Below, piece after piece: positions 1 to 8,156 of a DNA stretch of 64,000 nt (its first letter is position 1; each line of letters opens with the position of its first letter). Origin of the DNA: Priestia megaterium (GTDB lineage Bacteria; Bacillota; Bacilli; Bacillales; Bacillaceae_H); assembly GCF_009497655.1 (NCBI RefSeq), contig NZ_CP023317.1, positions 1,455,501 through 1,519,500 of the forward strand. Direction: 5' to 3'. The notes under the pieces are model-generated. The model was given only the letters and a program-made list of their open reading frames with translations, did no database searches and was not told the origin of the DNA. Position numbers and translations under genes: made by a program.

Positions 1-1
1 T

Positions 2-1291
2 GATGCAGCAGCGACAGCTTTTAAAACATGGTCGAAAAGAACCGCTCAAGAGCGCAGTGCTATTTTAATGAGATGGCATCAACTTATTGAAAATCATAAA
101 GATGAACTAGCAGAAATTATGACAACGGAACAAGGCAAACCATTTGCAGAAGCAAAAGGTGAAGTGCAGTATGGCAATGATTATATTGCTTGGTTTGCTG
201 AAGAAGGAAAGCGTGTATATGGTGAAACGATTCCAGCTCATCATACGCATAAGCGTATTACGGTTAAAAAACAGCCTGTTGGCGTTGTAGCAGCTATTAC
301 GCCATGGAACTTCCCTGCAGCCATGATTACGCGTAAAGTGGCCCCAGCTCTTGCAGCAGGATGTACAATTGTTTTAAAACCATCTGAAGAAACACCATTT
401 ACAGCATTTCGTTTAGTAGAACTCGCAGAAGAAGCGGGCGTTCCAAAAGGTGTGATCAATGTTGTTACTGGAGATGCAGCAGCTATTGGCGACACATGGC
501 AAAAAGACGGACGCATCCGAAAATTAACATTTACTGGTTCAACAGCGGTTGGTAAACATCTAATGCGCGGTGCTGCTGATACTGTGAAAAAATTATCGCT
601 GGAATTAGGCGGTCATGCACCGTTTATCATAACAGAAAATGCAGATTTAGACGCTGCTGTAAACGGCGTAATTGCTTCTAAGTTTGTCAACGCAGGTCAA
701 ACGTGCATCTGCACAAACCGCGTATACGTACAAGAATCCATTGCAGATGCTTTCGTTGAAAAATTTGCAGCAAAAGCGGCGGAATTAACAGTAGGAAACG
801 GATTAGAAGAAGGTACACAAGTTGGACCGTTAATTAACGACAAAGCGGTTGAGAAAGTAAAAGCACAAATTGCGGATGCAAAAAGTAAAGGAGCTAAAGT
901 TGTAGTTGGCGGACAAGCTATAACAACTAAAAACGGTTTCTTTATGGAGCCGACAATTATCACAAATGTAACTGATGACATGAATTGCATGTTTGAAGAA
1001 ACGTTTGGACCATTGGCACCTGTAGCAACATTCAAAACAGTAGAAGAAGCCGTAGAACGAGCAAACAATAGCCCTTATGGTTTAGCAGCTTACGTATTTA
1101 CAGAAAACATCAAAGAAGCAACATTTGTATCTGAAGAATTAGAGTACGGCATTGTAGGAGTAAATGATGGCTCTCCATCTGCAGCTCAAGCTCCATTCGG
1201 CGGCTTTAAAGAAAGTGGCCTTGGACGTGAAGGAAGTCATTACGGCATTGAAGATTATTTAGAAGTAAAATATATCTCAATGGGACTTTAA
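2..1291 (+). CDS. gabD: NAD(P)-dependent succinate-semialdehyde dehydrogenase, 5' truncated by window edge
   Basis: The aldehyde dehydrogenase would oxidise succinate semialdehyde to succinate in the cytoplasm, the last step of GABA degradation. The frame stays open from base 2, with DAAATAFKTW preceding the first internal ATG at 68, so that ATG is not the real start. About 429 residues are present of the roughly 480 usual, so some 50 N-terminal residues are missing. Visible ALDH marks are PWNFPAAMITRK, the cofactor loop FTGSTAVGK, the catalytic glutamate in LELGG and the nucleophilic cysteine in GQTCIC. The C-terminal FGGFKESGLGREG is typical of GabD. A strong terminator follows. The family is certain; substrate preference is inferred from overall resemblance. 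Confidence 0.88.
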   Translation, partial: DAAATAFKTWSKRTAQERSAILMRWHQLIENHKDELAEIMTTEQGKPFAEAKGEVQYGNDYIAWFAEEGKRVYGETIPAHHTHKRITVKKQPVGVVAAITPWNFPAAMITRKVAPALAAGCTIVLKPSEETPFTAFRLVELAEEAGVPKGVINVVTGDAAAIGDTWQKDGRIRKLTFTGSTAVGKHLMRGAADTVKKLSLELGGHAPFIITENADLDAAVNGVIASKFVNAGQTCICTNRVYVQESIADAFVEKFAAKAAELTVGNGLEEGTQVGPLINDKAVEKVKAQIADAKSKGAKVVVGGQAITTKNGFFMEPTIITNVTDDMNCMFEETFGPLAPVATFKTVEEAVERANNSPYGLAAYVFTENIKEATFVSEELEYGIVGVNDGSPSAAQAPFGGFKESGLGREGSHYGIEDYLEVKYISMGL

Positions 1292-1294
1292 TAA

Positions 1295-1492
1295 AAAGTA
1301 GGACAAAAATAGTTTAGTCGAAGTGAAATACGAACTAGCAACTAATAATCAAAATTATTGGTTGTTAGTTCGTATTTTTTTATTGTTAAGATGGACGTAG
1401 CTTTCATGCGTTTCGTTGCTTCTAGCGGATTAATCCCATTTGTTCGTCTTTAGGTCGGAGTGATTTCGTTGTGTCCCAGCCTCTTTTTTATG
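1295..1492. repeat. Candidate dispersed intergenic repeat in the gabD-GNAT gap
   Basis: The gap 1292-1735 holds no credible gene. Its first 200 bp have repeat-like ends: AAAAAG followed closely by GGACA on the left, and on the right the inverse TGTCC followed by CAGCCTCTTTTTT. The large terminator hairpin lies between. The 18-mer at 1475-1492 recurs exactly at 55639-55656. I recall GAGGCTGGGACA-type ends as common in Bacillus spacers, but copy number cannot be tested here. The remaining 1493-1735 holds only the GNAT promoter region. Confidence 0.4.
1331..1381 (+). terminator. Intrinsic terminator after gabD
   Basis: A 19-bp stem with two G-U pairs (1331-1349 with 1354-1372) and a 4-nt loop is followed by a T tract. 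It also forms the core of the longer candidate repeat 1295-1492. Confidence 0.85.
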
Positions 1493-1584
1493 CACTTTTG
1501 TAAAGAAAATTTGAAATAATAGTTCTTTAACGCAATTAATTGCATTTCTAGGATGTCTGTGCAAGAATAAATATTTCAAAAATG

Positions 1585-1611
1585 GTTTAGCTTTGTTTAA
1601 AGCGTGGGTAA
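1585..1611 (+). promoter_or_regulatory. Sigma-B-like promoter for the GNAT gene
   Basis: GTTTAG (1585-1590), a 15-nt spacer and GGGTAA (1606-1611) match the general stress consensus GTTTAA-N13-15-GGGTAT with one mismatch in each box. It lies about 125 nt before the GNAT start. This is a motif match only. Confidence 0.45.
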
Positions 1612-1735
1612 TACAACAAATGCACATGATTGCTTGTTAGATGAAATGAAAAGCAGAACTTTACCACTGATAAATTACGCAAGCTAGAACCAAAATAGTA
1701 GTACTGAATGGTGAAAAATATAGGAGTTGATATAG

Positions 1736-2278
1736 ATGATTACAGCAGAGAAAAACATAGTGAAATTTAAAGCAAAAGACGGACGTGAAGTCACTATACG
1801 CCCTGCAAAGGCAAGTGATGCAGAGCATATTACAACAGCGGTAAGAGAAATTATTGAGGCCGGGGAATTTATTCAAAAAGATGAGCCGCGCACAGTCCAA
1901 GAAGAGCAAGATTTTATTGCATCAGTAGAAAAGAACAATCACATGTACGTTGTAGCTGAAGTCGAAGGTGAAGTGCTTGGAATCGCACGTGTTCTGAGAG
2001 GCGAAATTAAAATGAAGCGCCACACGGGGCTCTTCCGTACATGGCTTATTTCAAAAGCACAGGGAATGGGAATAGGAAAACAATTTATGAATTATACGCT
2101 AAACTGGTGCAAAGAAAATAATCTTCATAAACTTTCTTTAACTGTGTTTGCTTCTAATAAAGTGGCATACGAATTGTATAAAAAGGTAGGATTTGAACAA
2201 GAAGGTGTTATGAAAGAACAAGCTTATTTTAACAATGAATATGTAGATGAAATCTATATGTCCATTTTCTTTTCATAA
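1736..2278 (+). CDS. GNAT family N-acetyltransferase
   Basis: A 180-residue single-domain GNAT enzyme that would transfer acetyl from acetyl-CoA to an amine. The acetyl-CoA loop is AQGMGIGKQ near residue 120, and the C-terminal part has the usual NKVAYELYKKVGF helix and strand. The start follows TAGGAGTTGATATAG, a good ribosome binding site. No signal peptide or membrane segment is seen, so it should be cytoplasmic. It stands alone, with a sigma-B-like promoter 125 nt upstream, which would suggest a stress-induced acetylase. The acceptor cannot be read from the sequence. Confidence 0.88.
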   Translation: MITAEKNIVKFKAKDGREVTIRPAKASDAEHITTAVREIIEAGEFIQKDEPRTVQEEQDFIASVEKNNHMYVVAEVEGEVLGIARVLRGEIKMKRHTGLFRTWLISKAQGMGIGKQFMNYTLNWCKENNLHKLSLTVFASNKVAYELYKKVGFEQEGVMKEQAYFNNEYVDEIYMSIFFS

Positions 2279-2317
2279 AAAATAAGCACTTATTTTCGTC
2301 AATCCATAAATTGTATC

Positions 2318-2345
2318 TGTACATTCAGATTATTTGCGCTATAAT
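2318..2345 (+). promoter_or_regulatory. Possible sigma-A promoter upstream of bpsA
   Basis: TGTACA (2318-2323), a 16-nt spacer and a perfect TATAAT (2340-2345). The -35 matches only 4 of 6. It lies about 160 nt before bpsA, with a terminator hairpin in between. Confidence 0.45.
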
Positions 2346-2383
2346 AAAAGTGCACAACAAACATACACTTCTTCAAAACGTAG

Positions 2384-2413
2384 ACTTTCCTGAGTTACAG
2401 GAAAGTTTTTTTA
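2384..2413 (+). terminator. Intrinsic terminator or attenuator in the bpsA leader
   Basis: A perfect 9-bp stem ACTTTCCTG/CAGGAAAGT with a 5-nt loop is followed by seven T. It sits between the candidate promoter and bpsA, so it would either end a roughly 60-nt RNA or attenuate bpsA. No gene precedes it closely enough to need it. Confidence 0.6.
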
Positions 2414-2502
2414 TGTTTCACCTCCATTCCACTAAAAAAGAATTGAATAAATCCCCAGCTATTACAAATGTTAAATGTAACGCAATCAAAGAGGTGAAGT
2501 GT

Positions 2503-3588
2503 ATGCCAAAAATTATCTCAGTTGGATTTGGAGTTCCCCCCTATGAATTAACTCAGCAAGACACGCTGCTATTTGCAAAAGAACTTTTTTCCGAGTCGTT
2601 TAAAGATATTAATCGTCTGCTGACCGTTTTTCAAAATGGTCAAATTGAAAAACGTAATTTTGCCAAAGACTTATCTTGGTTTCAAGAAGATCATACATTC
2701 GAAGAAAAAAATGATGCTTTTATAGAATGTGCTGTTGAATTAGGTACAAAAGCCATTGAAGAATGCTTAACAAATAAAGACTATGTAAGTACCCCCTTGC
2801 CGTGTGGAGAAATTGATGCTATTTTTTACGTTTCAACAAGCGGTGTAGCTACGCCTAGCATTGAAGCTCGAATTATGAATAAGCTTGCGTTTTCAGACCA
2901 TACAAAAAGAATCCCTATATGGGGATTAGGGTGTGCCGGAGGAGCATCTGGACTTTCAAGGGCTTACGAATATTGCAAAGCCTTTCCGCGCGCTAAAGTT
3001 CTTGTATTATCCGTTGAGCTGTGCAGTTTGACTTTTCAGCGGAATGATCGTTCAAAAAGCAACTTAATCGGTACATCTTTATTTGCTGATGGAGTAGCAG
3101 CTGCTTTAGTCGCAGGTGACGAAGCAGATATCACTTTTTCCCGTTCAAAAAGCTTTCCTTACATTTTACATACACAATCGACGCTTATGCCAAATTCCGA
3201 AGACGTAATGGGATGGGAGATTAAAAATGATGGGTTATTTGTTGTCTTTTCAAAAGATATTCCCACTATTATCGATTCGTGGTTAGGCGGAGAAGTTGAG
3301 TCTTTTTTACAAACTCAGAATTTGACCAGTCGGGATTTAAAACATTTTGTTGCTCATCCTGGAGGGAAAAAAGTGCTTGAAGCATATGTATCAACGCTAT
3401 CGCTAAACGAAAATATGATTGCTGATTCACTAGATGTACTTAAAAACCATGGAAACATGTCTTCGGCAACCGTTTTATATGTGCTAGACCGCTTTATGAA
3501 GAAAGAAATTCCGAGTAAAGAATACGGTTTATTAACAGCTCTTGGTCCTGGATTTAGTTCTGAAATGCTTCTATTAGAGTGGAGGTAA
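2503..3588 (+). CDS. bpsA: Type III polyketide synthase (chalcone synthase-like)
   Basis: The homodimeric ketosynthase condenses long-chain acyl-CoA with malonyl-CoA; the B. subtilis homologue BpsA makes alkylpyrones and related products. The protein has 361 residues, the family's usual length. The Cys-His-Asn triad is visible as GLGCAGGASG, AHPGG and NHGNMSSAT. The frame is open from 2311, but GAGGTGAAGTGT before the ATG at 2503 and the homologous N-terminus MPKIISVGFG fix the start. The next gene, bpsB, begins inside the sequence just after the stop, as in B. subtilis. The leader contains a possible attenuator. Confidence 0.92.
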   Translation: MPKIISVGFGVPPYELTQQDTLLFAKELFSESFKDINRLLTVFQNGQIEKRNFAKDLSWFQEDHTFEEKNDAFIECAVELGTKAIEECLTNKDYVSTPLPCGEIDAIFYVSTSGVATPSIEARIMNKLAFSDHTKRIPIWGLGCAGGASGLSRAYEYCKAFPRAKVLVLSVELCSLTFQRNDRSKSNLIGTSLFADGVAAALVAGDEADITFSRSKSFPYILHTQSTLMPNSEDVMGWEIKNDGLFVVFSKDIPTIIDSWLGGEVESFLQTQNLTSRDLKHFVAHPGGKKVLEAYVSTLSLNENMIADSLDVLKNHGNMSSATVLYVLDRFMKKEIPSKEYGLLTALGPGFSSEMLLLEWR

Positions 3589-3593
3589 AGCGA

Positions 3594-4157
3594 TTGTTTT
3601 TTTATAGTTTTTTTGTATTTATTATCTTACAGCGTCTATGTGAATTGGTGATTGCCAAAAGAAATGAAGCTTGGATGAAGAAGCAGGGAGCATACGAAGC
3701 TGGTCAAAGTCACTACAAATGGATGGTAAGCATGCACGCCGCTTTTTTTGCTGCTCTTTTTACGGAAGTGTATGTGTTAAACGGTGGAATGTATCACTTT
3801 TCTTTTTTGTTGTTTAGCTTTTTTGTGCTTGTGCAACTTGCAAGAGTATGGGCTATTTCTTCATTAGGAAAGTATTGGAATACAAAAATTATCGTCTTGC
3901 CTAACGCGAAGGTTGTGCTAAGAGGTCCTTATCGGTTTATGAAGCACCCAAATTATACAGTTGTAGCGGCAGAATTGGTGTTAGTTCCGCTTATGTTTCA
4001 GGCATACTGGACGTTAGCTATTTTTTCTGTTTTCAATTTGTGTATATTAGCCGTTAGAATTCCTTTAGAAGAGCAAGCGCTAACGAATGAAACAAATTAT
4101 GGCGAGGTCATGCAAAATACGGGACGTTTCTTTCCTGCAAAAAAATCTCAAAACTAA
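3594..4157 (+). CDS. bpsB: Isoprenylcysteine carboxyl methyltransferase-family membrane enzyme (YpbQ/BpsB)
   Basis: The product is an integral membrane protein of 187 residues with four or five hydrophobic segments. In B. subtilis the equivalent BpsB methylates the alkylpyrones made by BpsA. The ICMT-type signature lies in the last third, with RGPYRFMKHPNYTVV and a C-terminal EEQALT. An ATG at 3579 lies inside bpsA, but GGAGG at 3580-3584 points instead to the TTG at 3594, nine bases downstream. The pair is very likely cotranscribed. The methyl-transfer role is taken from the family and context. Confidence 0.85.
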   Translation: MFFYSFFVFIILQRLCELVIAKRNEAWMKKQGAYEAGQSHYKWMVSMHAAFFAALFTEVYVLNGGMYHFSFLLFSFFVLVQLARVWAISSLGKYWNTKIIVLPNAKVVLRGPYRFMKHPNYTVVAAELVLVPLMFQAYWTLAIFSVFNLCILAVRIPLEEQALTNETNYGEVMQNTGRFFPAKKSQN

Positions 4158-4186
4158 TTGAAAATGATTATCTTTCATGATAAGAT
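4158..4186 (+). promoter_or_regulatory. Sigma-A promoter of the Fur-box microprotein
   Basis: TTGAAA (4158-4163), exactly 17 nt, then TAAGAT (4181-4186). The first Fur box overlaps the -35 element and the second lies just downstream of the expected start, an arrangement expected for iron repression. Confidence 0.65.
4159..4173. promoter_or_regulatory. Fur box 1
   Basis: Matches the 7-1-7 consensus TGATAATNATTATCA at 13 of 15 positions and overlaps the -35 hexamer. Confidence 0.65.
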
Positions 4187-4195
4187 GAAATCAAA

Positions 4196-4210
4196 TGATA
4201 AAGATTATCA
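4196..4210. promoter_or_regulatory. Fur box 2
   Basis: TGATAAAGATTATCA differs from the 7-1-7 Fur consensus at only one scored base. It lies about 30 nt before the microprotein start, just past the predicted transcription start. Confidence 0.72.
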
Positions 4211-4241
4211 ATTTCATCAAGTAGAAACGGTGGTGGACGTA

Positions 4242-4334
4242 ATGGTTAGTCTTTTTGTGATCGGAGCACTTGCTACATATGTTGGCGTCACAACGTATGT
4301 AATGAAAAATATTGAAAAAGCCCAAAAGGCGTAA
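4242..4334 (+). CDS. 30-residue Fur-box-associated membrane microprotein
   Basis: The peptide is short and hydrophobic, starting MVSLFVIGALATYVG and ending in a charged tail KNIEKAQKA. This reads as a single N-out or N-in membrane helix with a basic cytoplasmic end. GGTGGACGTA precedes the ATG. It has its own promoter, two Fur boxes and a terminator 28 nt after the stop, so it is a complete iron-regulated transcription unit. B. subtilis makes small Fur-regulated proteins (FbpA, FbpB, FbpC) that help its iron-sparing RNA; whether this is related to FbpC I cannot tell. The function is unknown. Confidence 0.6.
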   Translation: MVSLFVIGALATYVGVTTYVMKNIEKAQKA

Positions 4335-4361
4335 TATATACACGGTAAATAAATACAATGC

Positions 4362-4391
4362 AAAGCTGTCAAATTATTGACAGCTTTTTTT
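4362..4391 (+). terminator. Intrinsic terminator after the microprotein
   Basis: An 11-bp stem (4362-4372 with 4377-4387) and a 4-nt loop run into a T tract, separating the microprotein unit from dynA. Confidence 0.85.
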
Positions 4392-4533
4392 ATTGTTTTT
4401 GTAACTAAAAATTCAGTTTTTTATGGGAAAACGTAGGTGAATCAAGTAAAATAGAGAAAGAATAAGCAGAAACAAAGATGGATAGAGAACATTTAAATAC
4501 AGTCTTGAATGAGGCAAAAGGGGTAGAGTAATA

Positions 4534-7500
4534 ATGGGTAAAGTGAGTGTGAAACATCAAGAAAATCTCCAATTGGAAGCATCTCTTTTTCATTTACATA
4601 AGCAATTTCAAGCAGCTGGAGATGAACAGCAGGCAGCAAAAGCAATACAGCTGTTAAAAAAGTGGGTGAACGGTGAATTTGTTGTAGCATTTTGCGGACA
4701 TTTTTCGGCTGGGAAATCGAGTATGATTAACGAATTAATGGGGCAAGCAATTTTGCCTGCAAGTCCTATTCCGACAAGCGCAAACTTAGTATCAGTAAAA
4801 GCGGGGGATGAGCATGCAACCGTTTATTACCGCAAACAGCCGCCGGTGCGTTATGAAGCGCCTTATCAGTATGAACAAATTAAGCAGTTTGCTGTCGACG
4901 GAGATGAAGTAGAGTCCATTCATTTATCAATCGAGACAAACGCTATTCCTAAAAATGTTGTGGTGATGGACACACCGGGGATTGATTCAACAGATGATGC
5001 GCATCGTGTATCGACCGAGTCAGCTCTTCACTTAGCGGACGTTATTTTCTACGTGATGGATTATAATCATGTGCAGGCAGAATTAAATCTTCAATTTGCA
5101 AAACAGCTGCAAGAAGCTAATAAAACGCTTTATTTAATTGTAAATCAAATCGATAAACATCAAGAAGATCAGCTAACATTTCAAGCATTTAAAGAATCTG
5201 TAGAAACGTCATTTTTAAAGTGGAATGTTAGACCAGAAGGAATCTTCTATACGTCGTTAAAAGAGCCAGCCAACCGTCATAATGACCTTTCGTACGTAAA
5301 ATCTCTATTACTTGCTATGATGACGGAAAAAGAAAACCGACATCAGCATATTCAACATGCGATGCAAATGTTAATTGACGATCACCTTGCCTTTATTGAA
5401 GACCAAGAAGAAGAAAAGTTAACGATTCATGACGAGCTGCGCCATAAGCTGACGCTTGAGAACCATGAAATAAATAAGCAGCAAAAAGAGCAGCTTCTCG
5501 AAAAAGAAGCGGAAATAAAGCGTGCTGAAAAGCAGTTAGCAGAAACGTACCAACAAGAAACAGGCAAGATACTAAGCAACGCCAATTTAACACCATATGA
5601 AATGAGAGAAAAAGCTAGGCTGTTTTTAGAAACGACAAAGCCTGATTTCAAAGTCGGTCTTTTATTTGCTAAGAAAAAGACCGAGGAAGTAAAAAAAGAG
5701 CGGCTGACGTTATTTTTTGACGATATGAAAGAACGAACAGCCTCTCAGCTGCAGTGGCACTTGCAGCAATATGTGCAAGATCTGGTGAAAAATCAAAATC
5801 TTACTGACCCGGATCTTATACGCCAGGTTCAGCAGTTTGAAATTCCGTTAGAACCTCATGACTTAATTGAAACGGTAAAAGCAGGAGCTACGATTAATGG
5901 TGATTATGTTTTAACGTACGCAAAAGATGTAGCTGATCACATTAAGAAAAAAGCCACGCGATTATTATACGAGCTCTATGCGCAAATCGAACAGAGCAAA
6001 ATGGAGCAAGATGAAGTAAAGCGTGAGAATATTTCTCAACACTTGCAGGAATGTGAGGCATTTGAAGAAGCGTATACATCTCTTCAGGAAATGAAAGCAA
6101 AACTGGCGCGTACAAAAGCGTTGCTTCAATCTTTACAGCAAACTGATGACGACCTAACGCTAGAAGATACAAACGAGTTGTCATATATGTTACAAGAAGA
6201 ATATGAAACGGGCATCATGAAAGCTGAAGAAAAGCATGAAGCTGCGAGTGAGCAGCAGTTAGTTTCACAGCCTGAGGAAGCTGTGCATGAAACAGGAACA
6301 GAAAAGGTTCTTCAAGATGTATCAGCTGTTCTCGAACAGCTCCGTTCATTTGGAAAATTAGACCGCTTTATTAATAGGCTTCAAGAAAAACGTAAAAAGC
6401 TATCAAATCAAACGTTTACCGTAGCTTTATTCGGAGCATTCAGTGCCGGTAAGTCATCTTTTGCTAATGCGTTGATTGGAGAAAGATTACTTCCTGTATC
6501 TCCGAATCCAACAACAGCAACCATCAATAAAATTATGCCTCCAACAGAAAAACGGCCGCATAAAACAGCTGTTGTGCAAATGAAAACAAACGAGCAGATG
6601 ATCCAAGATTTAAATGGTGCACTTAAGCTGTTTCATCATGAAGTAGAAACAATTGACGAAGCGCTAGCGATTATTCCGACCCTGCAGGCAACAGAAGAGC
6701 TGCAGCTGCATTTGTCGTTTTTACAGGCAGTAGAAAAAGGCTACGGCGAAGTCAAGCATCATATCGGTTCAGAAGTAGTAGTGGATACAGAAGGATTTCA
6801 TGATTATGTAGCCAAGGAAGAAAAAGCGTGTTTTGTTCAATTTATTAACCTGTATTATGACTGTGAATTTACTCGCTTAGGCATTACGCTTGTTGATACA
6901 CCTGGAGCTGATTCAATCAATGCGAGACACACGGGAGTAGCGTTTGAGTATATCAAAAATGCAGATGCCATTTTATTTGTAACGTATTATAATCATGCAT
7001 TTTCAAAAGCTGACCGAGAATTTCTTATTCAGCTTGGCCGTGTAAAAGATGTATTTGCGCTTGATAAAATGTTTTTCTTAGTAAATGCAGCGGACTTAGC
7101 CAGCTCGGATACAGAGCTGCAGTTAGTTCAGACGTACGTAAAAGAGCAGCTTGAACAGTATGGTATACGCTTTCCGCGCTTATACCCGGTATCAAGCTTG
7201 CAGGCTTTGCAAAACCACGAGGATAAAATGTTTCTGCCATTCAAAAATGCGTTTTACCGCTTCATAAATTATGAATTACCAGAGCTTGCTATCCAAAGTG
7301 TCTATGCAGATTTCGAACAAATTTTAGCAGTTGCCAATGAAATGAAACAGGTGCAGACAAAATCAGAAGTCGATAAAAAGCGATACATTCAATCTCTTCA
7401 CATAAAAAATGAGCAGGTAGCAGCAAAACTGCATGAAATTCATTTTGAATATGAACAACAGCAGTTTGACCGAGAATTAGAAGAGCTTTTATTTTATGTG

Positions 7501-8151
7501 AAAAAACGTCTGTTTGTGAGGTACGATGACTTCTTTAAAGAAGCATTCAGTCCGGCAAACTTAAGAGATGATCGAGGTGAAAAGCAAAAGCAGCTGCGCC
7601 TGTGTTTGCAGGAGTTGTTAACGTCTATTTCCTTCGACGCAACGCAAGAAGTGCGTGCGACCACTTTGCGAATCGAAAAATACATCGTAAAATTAATCGA
7701 AGACTGGCATCGACTGATCATTACAAAGCTACAGCGCTATGAACCGACGTTTACTCCAACGTTGAACTCGTTAGAGCCGCCAAATGGCAGCGAAGTTGTG
7801 ACAAGTCATCAATTCGATAAGAATGAATCGTATCAAAAAGAGCTTTCACTGTATAAAAACAATAAAAGCTTTTTTGAAAAAAATGAGAAAGCAAAGCTCC
7901 ACGCTGCTTTATTAGAACGTATTAAGCCGGATGTTAATCACTACATTGCGAAAGAAGAAGCTGCTCTTCATTCACACTATACCTATTTAGTGAATCAGTA
8001 CGTTTTAGCGCATAAACAGTCTGTATCTGAAGAATGGTATGATTATTACAAACAGCTGCAAGCGGCCGTGTCTGAAGAATTTCCAATTCAAGAATTGGTA
8101 AGTACAATGACGGTGCTAGAACATGTATTGGAGGAAAGAAAGGGTCATTAA
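4534..8151 (+). CDS. dynA: Double dynamin-like GTPase DynA (YpbR)
   Basis: This large GTPase tethers and fuses membranes; in B. subtilis, DynA helps cells survive membrane-pore damage and phage release. The 1205 residues are two fused dynamin units. Unit one has P-loop GHFSAGKS (55-62) and DTPG near 146; unit two has GAFSAGKS (634-641) and VDTPGAD near 788. Each is followed by long helical stalk segments rich in Lys, Glu and Gln. Length is close to that of the B. subtilis protein (about 1190). The start at 4534 aligns with the B. subtilis N-terminus as I recall it. A 17-codon frame at 4478-4531 ends just before it but lacks a ribosome binding site. It heads a three-gene unit. Confidence 0.94.
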   Translation: MGKVSVKHQENLQLEASLFHLHKQFQAAGDEQQAAKAIQLLKKWVNGEFVVAFCGHFSAGKSSMINELMGQAILPASPIPTSANLVSVKAGDEHATVYYRKQPPVRYEAPYQYEQIKQFAVDGDEVESIHLSIETNAIPKNVVVMDTPGIDSTDDAHRVSTESALHLADVIFYVMDYNHVQAELNLQFAKQLQEANKTLYLIVNQIDKHQEDQLTFQAFKESVETSFLKWNVRPEGIFYTSLKEPANRHNDLSYVKSLLLAMMTEKENRHQHIQHAMQMLIDDHLAFIEDQEEEKLTIHDELRHKLTLENHEINKQQKEQLLEKEAEIKRAEKQLAETYQQETGKILSNANLTPYEMREKARLFLETTKPDFKVGLLFAKKKTEEVKKERLTLFFDDMKERTASQLQWHLQQYVQDLVKNQNLTDPDLIRQVQQFEIPLEPHDLIETVKAGATINGDYVLTYAKDVADHIKKKATRLLYELYAQIEQSKMEQDEVKRENISQHLQECEAFEEAYTSLQEMKAKLARTKALLQSLQQTDDDLTLEDTNELSYMLQEEYETGIMKAEEKHEAASEQQLVSQPEEAVHETGTEKVLQDVSAVLEQLRSFGKLDRFINRLQEKRKKLSNQTFTVALFGAFSAGKSSFANALIGERLLPVSPNPTTATINKIMPPTEKRPHKTAVVQMKTNEQMIQDLNGALKLFHHEVETIDEALAIIPTLQATEELQLHLSFLQAVEKGYGEVKHHIGSEVVVDTEGFHDYVAKEEKACFVQFINLYYDCEFTRLGITLVDTPGADSINARHTGVAFEYIKNADAILFVTYYNHAFSKADREFLIQLGRVKDVFALDKMFFLVNAADLASSDTELQLVQTYVKEQLEQYGIRFPRLYPVSSLQALQNHEDKMFLPFKNAFYRFINYELPELAIQSVYADFEQILAVANEMKQVQTKSEVDKKRYIQSLHIKNEQVAAKLHEIHFEYEQQQFDRELEELLFYVKKRLFVRYDDFFKEAFSPANLRDDRGEKQKQLRLCLQELLTSISFDATQEVRATTLRIEKYIVKLIEDWHRLIITKLQRYEPTFTPTLNSLEPPNGSEVVTSHQFDKNESYQKELSLYKNNKSFFEKNEKAKLHAALLERIKPDVNHYIAKEEAALHSHYTYLVNQYVLAHKQSVSEEWYDYYKQLQAAVSEEFPIQELVSTMTVLEHVLEERKGH

Positions 8152-8156
8152 TTTTT

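Noticed and set aside
1430-1627. 65-residue minus-strand frame
   Set aside because: It overlaps the repeat-like spacer, has no ribosome binding site and reads as low-complexity basic-aromatic sequence.
4478-4531. 17-codon frame ending 2 bp before dynA, possible leader peptide
   Set aside because: No ribosome binding site precedes its ATG and nothing marks it as an attenuator.
4405-4690. Two minus-strand frames overlapping the dynA start
   Set aside because: They are antisense to the conserved dynamin N-terminus and lack ribosome sites.
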